NCBI GenBank assembly: GCA_030015575.1 | Contig: JASDDO010000014.1 | Location: forward strand, 170,285,911 to 170,349,910 | Length of the DNA: 64,000 nucleotides | Direction: 5' to 3' | DNA from: Agapanthus africanus | Lineage: Eukaryota > Streptophyta > Magnoliopsida > Asparagales > Amaryllidaceae | Shown here: positions 44,536 through 57,200 of the stretch, piece after piece | Position numbering within the stretch: position 1 is the first letter of the stretch | Layout: each line of letters starts with the position of its first letter | Program-made: the position numbers and the translations under genes | The notes under the pieces: generated by a model | What the model was told of the DNA's origin: nothing | Databases searched by the model: none | The model's input: the letters and a program-made list of their open reading frames with translations, nothing else

Positions 44536-44575
44536 AAAAATTTCGAGGACGAAATTTTTGTTAGGGGGGGTATGA
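44536..44575 (+). promoter_or_regulatory. Conserved hairpin and polypurine tract before the 3' LTR
   Basis: AAAAATTTCG, AGGA and CGAAATTTTT make a 10-bp perfect stem with a four-base loop (44536-44559). TTAGGGGGGGTATGA follows immediately before the LTR. The same arrangement occurs at 19722-19760 (minus) and in decayed form near 52690. Confidence 0.85.
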
Positions 44576-47500
44576 TGTAAATCCCCGTTTTCTTCAATGA
44601 GGATCGTTCTATATTTTTCCTAGTTCCCCAAATATTAACCCTATTTTTCTTCTATTTATCTTGTGTGAAAATATGTTGATTAGGTTTTAATATTTAAAGT
44701 TTCTTCCAAAACAAAATAAACACAAAGAAAATACTGAAACCTAAAACCCTTAAACCAACCCAGCCCAAAACGAGGATTTAAATTAAATTAAAACAAGCCC
44801 AAAACAAAATTTATGTATATATATATAAAACCCAGCCCATTCAAATTTTTTAAATAAAATCCCTAAATTCATTTAGCCCCAGCCCGTTCCTTTCTCAGCC
44901 CACTTCTGATTTTTATTTTTTTAAAAAGGGAATTGTTTTTAAACCGGCCCAATCCCTTCGGCCCGCCTCCATCAAACCCGACCCGACCCACTCCTTTACC
45001 TTCCCTCTTCCCCTCTTACAGAATTGTTCCCGCTCTTTTTCATTCCCACGTCGCTACCCACGACCCCGAGCTCCCCACGTCGCCCTCGCCATCGCCCATG
45101 ACCTCGGCCACGACTCCCTCAAACTCTCACTCTCCAACTCCTCATCTCCCTCTCACTCTCCAACTCCTCAAAACTCTCCAACCCAGTCGAAAATTTCCCA
45201 CGAACCCACCAACAACCCACTGCAACCTCCGACGACGACAACCCCTCGGCAACCCTCGATCACTCCTCCTCCATCAACCTCCTCCCTCTACGACTCCACC
45301 TTCATTAACCCGAGCCCCTACCGAGCCCCTGCACACCAACCCATTGCACCCGATACAACCACCACCTTGCACTCTCGACGCCGACGAGCCCCCCCCACTG
45401 CACCTGAACCACGTCGTCGACCTCCACCTCCTCAGCATCATCACCATCACCACAATCCCCTAGCCTCACTGCTTAACCTTTCCCTCTCTTCAAAATTCCA
45501 AAACCCATTCTTTTGTTCCAAGCATTTCACTGTGCACATCGCCGGAGCGACCATCGCCGACATCGTCGACCCCAGCAAGTCCCGGGAGACCCACAGAGCA
45601 CCACTCTATACTTCCAGCGAGCGCGAGACGACTCCGGGAACTCCGACGTCAAACCCGTGTCTCGAGCCAAGCTCGCGCAATTCGTTTTACGGCGTACATC
45701 GCGCGTTCGTGACGCCGTTGCTGCCGTGCGACCCTGAGACATTTTCCAGGCAAGTGTTTACTTGCTTCATGCTAAAATTATAGTGGTACAAACCTAAATA
45801 ATCTAGTTTACGAATTTACCGATTCCCGATACGTATTGTGACCTAAGTGTTCGATGCTAGTCTCCAATGATTATAATAGTTTATTTTGACGGAAACTGAT
45901 ATTTTCTGTTGGCCCATTTGATGATAAATATCATTTATGAATCTCGCTGGAAAATACGATTGTTAGTGACAAAAATTGATACCCCCAAATATGCCGTTAA
46001 AACTAATATTTTTCTCGTATCTGAAAATGAATAAAATCACCGTAAATTACATACATACTGGAATGATGCGTTCGAGGTCTTAAATCGAAGCCGACTCGAC
46101 GACCTTTAACCCCATGTAAAATTTCAATGATTTCTGTTCTGTAACCGTGATGATAATTAGATCGGAATGCGACTCTGGACTGCAGTCCAGAGCGTTTCTG
46201 ATTATTGTGTACTGTCCCAATACCTGTGTCACTGTGTTTCTTGAAGTCGTATGTTACGGAACTCTACAGTAGATTAAAGATAACTCTGTTAGCTAAACAA
46301 AACAGGTGGTTCCATTCCGTTTCATCGCCATTTGCTATTTTAAACTGTATTTAAAAGGGCAGAACGTATAACTGTCCAGAACAGATTCAGAAATGACATA
46401 CTGAGGTTAAACTGCGTACAACTTTCAACGTACAGATGCGATTGAGGATCCGTATGTTGCGTTGAATACTCTATTGGAAACCCTAGATTTCATTTAACTG
46501 TAACATCGCTAAATTCTGAGCCCAACTGGGTGCAATTCGTGTCGCGAAATGGACGTTCAGTTCTGAAACTGAATTTCCAGCCGCGAGCACTTAAAATGAA
46601 ATAGCTGTATCTTGAAAACCGGAATCCCGATTGAACTGAAACTAATTTTGATGAATTGCTGACTGAATGTTCTATTTATCTTACTTGTATCACTTTGTTG
46701 AATTCTTAACATATGAATTTATGAAATTTCTGGAGGATAATGACATGCCTATTGATTCATATTACCCTTAGCGTAATGATGGCATACATACATATATCAT
46801 ACCCCATTTACCATATACTTAGTGCTAGTGCGTGTTAGAGTCAGTGGACATTGCATTATCGTGCGTGGTTGATGTTGGTTTAGGAGTGACGAGTATACCA
46901 AAGGAGAAGTGAATATTCGTGACAGTGATTGATACAGTGAACAGTGATAAAACCGTGCCATTGGTATGCTTGTACACGACTAAATCAAGATCATAACTAG
47001 TGAGAACCTGGGGAAAAAGGGGAAATCAAAGTGGAAAGAGTATCGTATTTAACGGGACCGTGTTTAGAGGATGATCATTCGAACCGTGATACTGATACAT
47101 ATAGGGTAGGATCTAGCGATCCGGCTGACATGTGGGCCGTTGTCTCGGGTATGTACGAGACTCCTGTTAAACATGATCCTCCTTCCACTATGTGATTTCA
47201 AACATGACCTAGAGACCGATAGGGACACATAACATATTCTGCATCATATAGTGACATAGTGATTACTTGCATTGTTCTTACACCAGTATTACCTCATATA
47301 CCTGTTTCATCTTATTATAATAATATTGTTATTGTGTCGCTCTGACGACCTGAGTATGCATGCTCAGATCCCGCGGGAGGACCAGCACAGGAGACGGATC
47401 TACCCTTCGAGTTCATAGAGATATAGTCTGGTGTACTTCCTATCTTTACTGCTTTCCATAAAAGTGATCGTGAGTTTGACTTTGGTTAGTATTTGTTCTT

Positions 47501-47700
47501 GTTATCTGTAATTTGTGAACAATGGAATATTAATGTAATAAATTAGTGATGTGATTCCTTTACCACTGCGCTTTATTTACTGATTACCATGTAATGCTAG
47601 AAGACGAAGTGTGACTACGGCGGGATGATTCCTTGACCGTAGGAGCATGGCTGGCCTAGTCATCCCTCGTTTTCCGTATTTTGGGAAGCGGGGCGTGACA
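44576..47700 (+). repeat. 3' LTR of the Tekay-like element
   Basis: 3125 bp, matching the 5' LTR end to end, with the 20-bp palindrome at 46173-46192. Confidence 0.95.
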
Positions 47701-48129
47701 GGATGCTTCCCACGGGTTCACTGCCGTGTTCGGTGAGGACCAGGCTCCGCTCTGGATCCTTCACACGGGTTCACTGCCGTGCTCTGTGAGGACCAGGATC
47801 CGCTCTGGACGTTTTCCACGGGGTCAAAGAGTGACGTTATCCGCGTTCCACGTGACCAGGAATTTTGCTCTGGATGCTTCCCACGAGTTCACTGCCGTGT
47901 TCGGCGAGGACCAGACTCCGCTCTGGATGCTTCACACGGGTTCACTGTCGTGCTTTGCGAGGACCAGGATCCGCTCTGGACGTTTTCCACGGGGTCAAAG
48001 AGTGACGTTATCCGCGTTCCACGTGACCAGGAATTTTGCTCTGGATGCTTCCCACGGGTTCACTGCCGTGTTCGGCGAGGACCAGGCTCCGCTCTGGATG
48101 CTTCACACGGGTTCACTGCCGTGCTCGGC
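47701..48129. repeat. 171-bp tandem repeat, right part of the Tat LTR fragment
   Basis: Units start at 47701, 47872 and 48043, an exact period of 171 bp. Each contains two related halves, a GGATGCTTCCCACGGGTTC block and a CTCTGGACGTTTTCCACG block with CCACGTGACC. Since 171 is 57 codons, a frame stays open across it (47726-48247), but it looks non-coding. Confidence 0.9.
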
Positions 48130-48208
48130 AGGATTATTCCCTGACCGTAGGAGTATGGTTGGCCTAATCACCCCTCGTATTCTGTATTTTAGGAAGCGGG
48201 ACGTGACA
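48130..48208 (+). repeat. Older Tekay-like LTR 3' end remnant
   Basis: About 80 bp resemble the last 80 bp of the LTR at 36810-39952, ending AGGAAGCGGGACGTGACA, with several substitutions. It is joined directly to a truncated 171-bp unit. Confidence 0.8.
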
Positions 48209-48433
48209 GTGACCATACGAGATATATGGTCACGGTTTAAACCATGACCATAAAATGGTCACGATTATAACGATGAATACATATATAGACCCTATACAGA
48301 TTTCATTTAGTTATTTGATCCGTTTTTGGTAACGCCACGTATATGGTCACGGTCTTAATCGTAACGAAAAAGAGACACGGTCATGGTTAAAGGCGTGACT
48401 AGGTTTCTCGTGACGGGATTTTAGGCGACAGGC
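48209..48433. other. Short-inverted-repeat region
   Basis: Several copies of ATGGTCACGGT occur in both orientations, including GTGACCAT-N9-ATGGTCAC near 48209-48234. No ORF is recognised. It could be a MITE-like remnant; no target duplication was identified. Confidence 0.45.
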
Positions 48434-50148
48434 GTGTCACGGTTTAGCGCACTTAGGGTCAATGAGGATTTCCCCAAACCTCCTGATGTGGTTGAGGAAA
48501 ATGAGGAAATGCCTAGACATCTTGATCCAGGTGGGAGCGAAATACCTAGTGTGTCTATTCGACAAGAAGCTCTAATACGAAGGAGTAACCGTAACAGTAT
48601 CCCGCGACGTCGTTTTGAGATTGAGAGAGAAGTATTTATTGTTACTCCTCAAGATGGCGAAGAGTCACAAACAGTGAAAGAAGCTCTCTCGTGTCTTGCA
48701 AAGGACGAATGGAAAAATGCGATGGAAGAGGAAATAGAGTCAATGAGAACCAACCATGTTTAGGACTTGGTCGATCTTCCACCAGGATGCAAAGCAATTG
48801 GGAATAAATGGATTCTTGAAATTAAGCGTAATGCGGATGGTTCTATTGAACGATATAAAGCTTGTCTTCTCCTATAGTTAAGTTTGCCTCTATTCGCCTT
48901 ATTCTATCCATAGTGGCACATCTGAACTTAGAATTACACCGGATGGATATCAAGACTGCATTTCTCAATAGAGAATTGGATGAGGAAATCTACATGGAAC
49001 AACCTGTAGGCTTCACTGTTAAAGGTCAGGAGAGCAAAGTATGCAGACTTCAACCATCCAGACAGCGGTATTTGAAATATCATCAATCCATGATCACATT
49101 TGGATTTGTGATGATTGATGAAGACCACTGTGTGTATGTAAAGCAGTCTGAAGATAGATTTATGATACTATCACTTTTTGTGGATGATATTTTATTGGCT
49201 GGGAATAACAAGAAGCTTGTTGTCGCCATTAAAGAATGGTTGTCCTCCAATTTTGAAATGAAGGACATGGGTGATGCAAATTATATTCTCGGTGTTAAGA
49301 TCCAAAGAGACCGTTCAAGAAAACTTTTAACTCCATCGCAAGAGTCACATATTAATAAGATTCTTAAACATTTTAACATGAGTAGTTGCAAACCCATTGA
49401 CAACCCCATTATGAAAGACAGGGTTTTAAGCCTTAGGTTATGTCCTAAGATTCTAGAAGAGCGAAATGAAAAGAAAAATGTTCCATATTCCAGTGCTGTT
49501 GGGAGCCTGATATACGCAATGATGTGTACTCGGCCGGATATTTGTTATGTCGTGAGTCTAGTGAGTATCAATCAAATCCAGAAAGTGCACATTGGAAAGC
49601 TGTAAAAAGGATTTTCAGATATCTGAAAGGTATTGCGAATTATTCCCTATGATATCTAAGAGGATTTTCATATTTCAGATATCTCGGATGCTGATTGGGG
49701 AGGAGCCCTAAATGAACGTAAATCAACGTTAGGATATACTTTCTTACTTAATAATGCCGCCATCTCCTGGATAGTAAGAAGAAAACATTAATAGCTTTAT
49801 CAACGATGGAGGCGGAATTTGTGGCATGTTCTGCAGCAATACAAGAAGCAAATATGGCTCAAAAGATTTCCAAATATTTGGAGAGTATTGACTGACATTC
49901 CAATGTTAGTAACGATATTTTATGACAGTCGGGTAGCGATTGCTTACACGAAAGATCCAAAATGTCATAGCAGAACTAAGCATGTTGATATTAAATACAA
50001 CTTCGTGAGAGACACGGTTGAGAAGAAAGAAGCGGTCATTCAATATATTTCTACGCATAAAATGGTTGTGAATTCTTTTACTAAACCAATTCCTAGAGAT
50101 GTGTATGTGGGATATGTTAAATCTCTAGGATTGCGTAGAATGTTATAA
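48434..50148 (+). pseudogene. Ty1/copia pol remnant (reverse transcriptase and RNase H)
   Basis: The end of the integrase/RT linker (RRSNRNSIPRRRFEIEREVF) and RT (MDIKTAFLNRELDEEIYMEQP, FVDDILLAGN near 49177, LGVKIQRDRSRKLL, YSSAVGSLIYAMMCTRPDICY) are recognisable. So is RNase H (YDSRVAIAYTKDPKCHSRTKHVDIKYNFVRD), ending at 50148. It has a stop at 48761, a deletion where YKARLVAKGY-type sequence is expected (about 48860), another where the GLKQ motif should be (about 49065), and frameshifts around 49600-49830. Gag, protease and most of integrase are missing and no LTR pair was identified. It is an old, inactive copy. Confidence 0.88.
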
Positions 50149-51205
50149 ATTGTTGTATCATTATGACACTTCATTTGTTCTATAATAAATATTTCTTTTT
50201 TTCCTTCATATTTTTCATAAGTTTTTTTAATATAAAACACCGGTGCACACACATACAAGATGAGAAAGTATGTTATATAGCAATGAGAAGTTATTGAAAT
50301 ATGTCTCCGTGGAGAGAGTCAGGATGAGGTCATGATAATGATAAATGAGTGATATGGATATCCATTAACTTATATTAAAGCCATATATGAGGAAGTGAAT
50401 AAATCCTTGCTTCATTACTGTGTACGTCCTGTATCTTAAAGTTTTAGTTCAACGATAGCTACTTTAGCATATTTTCAATAGCTATGAAAGATTTGATTAT
50501 GGAACATGTCTAAGAAAGAAGTTGAACCAAAATGAAAAGACACGTATGCGAAAGGAAGACTATTTTGCTATACATCGTTTACATATATTCACTGGTCGAC
50601 CAATTATGTCGCCTTCTGGTAAAGGTTGGGCCATAATTGTGAATGTATGGAAATAAAAATGAGTCAAATATAGCCTTCAGAGGGATTAGGTATATTATGA
50701 CTAATGTAACAAAATTAGTTTAGGGCATAACGAGACAAATATCAATAATGGGTACTTATCATCCCAAACAATCCTAAACTCGCAGGTCGGATGGTTTATT
50801 TACCCGTTTGATTGGCTTCAGAGGAAAATGATACAAAAGAATTAATATGATTAACTACCAAAGAGAACATGGTTTCTCTCAAGAGCATATCTTTTTCTTC
50901 TCTTCCTTAACATAAGAGTTGGGTAATTAAACCGTGAAAGTGCGCGTACTTTCCAATGTGATTGTACGACCGACCGTGAAAGCCGAGATCAATTCAAGAT
51001 TCAAGAATATTTCCGCACTCAAAGTTATGAGGTCGATGCTAATTATCGATTTACATTTACGCATCAATTCCAACATTATCAAAAAAAAGTTAATATTGAA
51101 CCTAGACAATAATGTTCATATGACCTCGACAGTTTTGTTCTAATTCTATGAATTAATATGTTCTAATATTTTTTTCCATCACTATTATTTCTATTTTTTT
51201 CTTCA
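50149..51205. other. AT-rich DNA after the copia remnant
   Basis: It may include the 3' untranslated region and LTR of the copia element, but I could not match two ends. No gene or RNA is recognised. Confidence 0.4.
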
Positions 51206-54200
51206 GAGAAGCAACTCTAAGCATAACAAAATTGTAGAGGTTCAAACATTATAAACTATTCAATTTTCTTTTATGAGCAGTAATTATAAACAACTCATTT
51301 TCCCTTTATAAGAAGTTTAAATATTTGAAACTCGAAAATATTGTTATTAATTTGCCAAGACTAGTAATTTGCACAAACGTATACGATTTAATTAAAATGA
51401 GGTTTCATAATATCTTATCTATTTATTGAATAACCCTAATTCACAATATCATAATACATCCGCATTTTGGGGAAAAAAATTGCTAATGGATTGCAATGCA
51501 GTGGTTTCTTTAAAATAGATGTAATCTTTGTGTAGTTTCGCAGAAGAAATTGATTTTGAGAGTGGTGTAATTAAAGGAAATTGTAAGAAATTGATTGTGA
51601 GAGTGGTGTAATTAAAGGAAATTGTTAGAGAGATTTGAAGAAACTAAGAGATTATGGGGTGGAATTGGATATTACGAACTGTTAATAGGTTTAATCACAT
51701 GGTAGTTGCGGTTATAAAATTTCAATTGATTTTTTTGGGCGTTTTTTTAGTCATTTTCTCTTGCAAATCACAATGCCACATTACAAATTTGATTTCAAAA
51801 TAGAAAACCCCTTCCTTATAGCATTATAATAGTAGAGATAAGATTTTTAATATTTTTTTAAAAGTATTTCTCAATAAAATCTATTGTATTGTAAGCCAAA
51901 AAATACTAGTATTTTGCACACGCGTGCACGTATATAACCAAAAAAAAACCATTAATTTTTTTTCTGACATGTAGAAGTTCGAAAATGTCTAGATTGAATG
52001 AAAGTTGATGTACCAAACTCTGAACAGTGCCATATCCCATTACGAACGAACTCGATTGACTGCATCAAAATAAATAAAAGAATAAACGAAATTAGTATGT
52101 GAACATAACAAATCATTAATAAAAAATGGGAGTGATTCTCCTCCGCGATTCACCTCGTTTTTTTCTCCACATGAGCCCCGCTGGTTCCATGAGAAGCAAT
52201 CATAATCTTATTCCAAATTAATATCCCCCTTTCTTTTAAATATAATTGATTTTAGAGGCTCAAAGATTATAAATTACTCCATTTCCTCTTATGAGAAGTT
52301 TTTGAACCTCGACAAGAATGTTAGTATTTTCCCATAAAAGCTACTTTAAATGTTTTGCAATAAAAGAACTTTTAAACCTACAAATATTGTAGAGCCTCAA
52401 ACATTATGAACAACTCATTTTTCTTTTATGAGAAGTTTATATATTTAAACATCGACAATATTGTTATACGGCTAACAAGAGAGTATTTGAACCTAATAAG
52501 TATTTTTCAATAAACACTTTTCTTCTAAGCCTAAAAATATTGTAGAGGCATTATAAACAACTTATATTCCTTTTATTAGAAGTTTATATATTTATCTTGA
52601 ACCAATAAATAGCCATAAGATAAAGAAAATACTCAAATAGAACATGGTATAAAAGAACTAGGATGTTATATTATACCCAACTACAAAAAGAATTTCGTCC
52701 TCGAAATTTCCGGAACAAGAAAAGACAAGCAAACATAAATCTAAGAGAAGCGAGGCGATGTGAAAACTTCTGTCGAATCTCGTCTTCTCGTTCCCAAGTT
52801 GATACTAAGTATTTTTCAATAAAATATACTCCATTCTGAGCTTAAAAATATTGTAGAGGCTCAAAAATTATACATAACTCATTTCCTTCAATGAGAAGTT
52901 TATATATTTGAACCTCGACAAGATAAGAGTTTTTATATTTTTTAAAAGTATTTTTCAATAAAATTACAACTCATTTTCCTTTCACGAGAAGTTTATATAT
53001 TTAAATCTTAGGCTAACAAGAGTTTTAATATTTTTTAATAAAATCAATTCCATTCTAAGAAGTTTATATATTTGAGCCTCAACTAATTATTTTTTAAAGT
53101 ATTTTTCAATAAAATCGACTCCATTTTAAGCCTCAAAATATTATAGAGGCTCAAAGATTATCAACAACTCATTTTCCTTTCATAAGAAGTTTACATACAA
53201 CAATATTGTTATAAGGCTGACAAGATAAGAGTTTTATTATATTTTAAAAGTATTTTTCTATAAAATCTACTCCATTTTAAACCTAAAGACATTGTAAAGG
53301 CTAAAAGATTATAAATAACTCATTTCCTTTGATATATTTGAACCACGACAATATTGTTATAAGGCTAACGAGAGTTTTAATATTTTTTAAAACTATTTTT
53401 CAATAAGATTTACTCATTTCCTTTTATGAGAAAAGTAATTTTTAATAAAATCTTCTCCCTTAAGCCTAAAAATATTATAGAGGCTCAAAGATTATAAACA
53501 ACTCATTTTCCTTTTACGATAAGTTTATATATTCGAAAGCTTGACAATATTATAATAACACGAGTTTTTAATATTTTGTAGTATTTTTCAATAAAATCTT
53601 CTCCATTCTAAGCCTAAAAATATTGTAGAAACTCAAAAATTATAAACAACTCATTTTCCATTTATGAGAAGTTTATGTATTCGAACCTCGACAATATTGT
53701 TATAAGGCTACCAAGAGTTTTAATATTTTTTAAAAGTATTTTTCAATAAAATAAACTCCATTATAAACCTATAAATATTGTAGAGGCTCAAAGATCATAA
53801 ACAACTCATTTTCTTTTATGAGAAGTTTATATATTTGAATCTCGACAATATTGTTATAAGGATAGCGAGAGTTTATTTTATATAGTTTTTTAAAAGTATT
53901 TTTCAATAAAATCTACTCCATTCGAAAGCTAAAAATAAAATAGAGGCTCAAAAATAATAAACAACTCATATATATATATATATTCGACAATATTAACAAT
54001 ATTGTTATAAGGGTAACACAAGAGTTTTAATATTTAATTTAAAGTATTTATCAATAAAATCTACTCCATTCTAAGCCTAAAAATATTGTAGAGGCGCAAA
54101 GATTATAAACAATGCATTTTTTATGAGAAGTTTATATATTTGAATCTCGACAATATTGTTTTATATGACTAGCAAGATAAGAATTTTAATATTTTTAAAA

Positions 54201-57200
54201 CTATTTTTCAATAAAATCTACTCCGTTCTAAGCCTAAAAATATTGTAGAGGCTCAAAGATTATAAACTCATTTTCCATTTATGAGAAATTTATATATTTG
54301 AACCTCGACAATATTTTTTTAAAGCTAATAAAATAGAGTTTAAAATTTTTTTAAAAGGTAATTCTCCACTCTAAACCTAAAAATATTGTAGAGGATCAAA
54401 GATTATAAACAACTCACAACTCAATTTCCATTTATGAGAAATTTATATATTTGAACCTCAACAATATTGTTATGAGGCTAACAAGACAGAATTTAATATT
54501 TTTTTTAAAAGTAAATTTCAATAGAGGCTACTACATTCTAAGCCTAAAAATATTGTAGAGGCTCAAAGATTACAAACTACTCATTTTCCTTTTAACTTCG
54601 ACAATATTATTATAAGGCTTCCAAATTTGGGTTGATTCCTTAATTAGATTCAAAAATTCAAATAATAAACAACTCATATATATTTATATATATATTTGAA
54701 CATCGACAATATTAACAATATTGTTATAAAGGTAACACAAGAGTTTTAATATTTATTTTAAAGTATTTTTCAATAAAATCAACTCCATTCTAAGCCTAAA
54801 AATATTGTAGAGGGTCAAAGATTATAAACAATGCATTTTTTATAAGAAGTTTATATATTTGAGAAAATATTGTTATATGACTAGCAAGATAAGAATTTTA
54901 ATATTTTTAAAACTATTTTTCAATAAAATCTACTCCTTTCTAAACCTAAAAATATTGTAGAGGCTCAAAGATTATAAACTCCTCATTTTCCATTTATGAG
55001 AAATTTATATATTTGAACCTCGACAATATTTTTATAAGGCTAATAAAACAGAGTTTAAAATTTTTTGAAAAGGTAATTTTCAATACAAGCTACTCCACTC
55101 TAAACCTACAAATATTGTAGAGGCTCAAAGATTATAAACAACTCATTTTCCATTTATGATAAATTTATATATTTGAACTTCGACAATATTGTTATAAGGC
55201 TTAACAAGACAGAATTTAATAAGCTACTACATTCTAAGCCTAAAAATATTGTAGAGGCTCAAAGATTACAAACTACTCGTTTTCTTTTTAACCTCGACAA
55301 TATTATTATAAGGCTTCCAAATTTGGGTCGATTCCCTAATAAGATTAAAAAATTCAAATAATAAACAACTCATATATATTTATATATATATATTTGAACC
55401 TCGACAATATTAACAATATTGTTATAAGGGTAACTCAAGAGTTTTAATATTTATTTTAAAGTATTTTTAGATAAAATCTACTCCATTCTAAGCCTAAAAA
55501 TATTGTAGTGACTCAAAGAACAATTCATTTTTTATGAGAAGTTTATATATTTGAATCTCGACAATATTGTTATATGACTAGCAAGATAAGAATTTTAATA
55601 TATTTAAAACTATTTTTCAATAAAATCTACTCCGTTCTAAGCCTACAAATATTGTAGAGGTTCAAAGATTATAAACTCCTCATTTTCCATTTATGAGAAA
55701 TTTATATATTTGAACCTCGACAATATTTTTATAAGGCTAATAAAACAGAGTTTAAAATTTTTTTAAAAGGTAATTTTCAATACAAGCTACTCCACTCTAA
55801 ACCTAAAAATATTGTAGAGGCTCAAAAATTATAAACAACTCATTTTCCATTTATGAGAAATTTATACATTTGAACCTCGACAATATTGTTATAAGGCTAA
55901 CAAGACAGAATTTAATATTTTTTTTAAAAGTAAATTTCAATAGAAGCTACTACATTCTAAGCCTAAAAATATTGTAGAGGCTCAAAGATTACAAACTACT
56001 CGTTTTCCTTTTAACCTCGACAATATTATTATAAGGCTTCCAAATTTGGGTTGATACCTTAATTAGATTAAAAAATTAAAATAATAAACAACTCATATAT
56101 ATTTATATATATATTTGAACCTCGACAATATTAACAATATTTTATAAGGGTAACTCAAGAGTTTTAATATTTATTTTAAAGTATTTTTCGGTAAAACCTA
56201 CTCCATTCTAAGCCTAAAAATATTGTAGTGGCTCAAAGATTATAAACAATTCATTTTTTATGAGAAGTTTATTTGAACCTCGACAATATTGTTATATGAC
56301 TACCAAGATAAGAATTTTAATATATTTAAAACTATTTTTCAATAAAATCTACTCCGTTCTAAGCCTACAAATATTGCAGAGGCTCAAAGATTATAAACTC
56401 CTCATTTTCCATTTATGAGAAATTTATATATTTGAACCTCGACAATATTTTTATAAGGCTAATAAAACTCAGTTTAAAATTTTTTTAAAAGGTAATTTTC
56501 AATACAAGCTACTCCACTCTAAACCTAAAAATATTATAGAGGCTCAAAAATTATAAACAACTCATTTTCCATTTATGAGAAATTTATATATTTGAACCTC
56601 GACAATATTGTTATAAGGCTAACAAGATAGAATTTAATATTTTTTTTAAAAGTAATTTTCAATAGAAGCTACTACATTCTAAGCCTAAAAATATTGTAGA
56701 GGCTCAAAGATTACAAACTACTCGTTTTCCTTTTAACCTCGACAATATTATTATAAGGCTTCCAAATTTGGGTTAATTCCTTAATTAGATTCAAAAATTC
56801 AAATAATAAACAACTCATATATATTTATATATATATTTGAACCTCGAAAATATTAACAATATTGTTATAAGGGTAACACAAGAGTTTTAATATTTATTTT
56901 AAAGTATTTTTCGATAAAATCAACTCCATTTCTAAGCCTAAAAATATTGTAGAGGCTCAAAAATTATAATGAGAAGTTTATATATTTGAAACTCGACAAT
57001 ATTGTTATATGACTAGCAAGATAAGAATTTTAATCTACTCCGTTCTAAGCCTAAAAATATTGTAGAGGCTCAAAGATTATAAACTCCTCATTTTCCATTT
57101 ATGAGAAATTTATACATTTGAACCTCGACAATATTTTTAAGGCTAATAAAAAAGAGTTTAAATTTTTTTTAAAAGGTAATTTTCAATACAAGCTACTCCA

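Larger units (their letters stand above)
36810..47700 (+). mobile_element. Tekay/Del-like chromovirus, near full length
   Basis: A complete structure of 10,891 bp: 5' LTR 36810-39952, tRNA-Met PBS, one gag-pol frame with a chromodomain, polypurine tract, 3' LTR 44576-47700, and GGATG duplications at 36805-36809 and 47701-47705. The LTRs are highly alike. The clearest differences are a short insertion near 37193 in the 5' LTR and scattered substitutions. It is a plausible enzyme source for relatives such as 16040-29745, although three nonsense codons break this copy. Confidence 0.95.

Noticed and set aside
47726..48247. A 173-codon ORF across the 171-bp repeats
   Set aside because: The period is a multiple of three, which keeps several frames open, and two overlapping frames are open at once. 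No domain is visible and the sequence is LTR-derived.
50934..51143. A 69-codon ORF and the overlapping minus ORF before the satellite
   Set aside because: AT-rich sequence open on both strands, with no recognisable domain.
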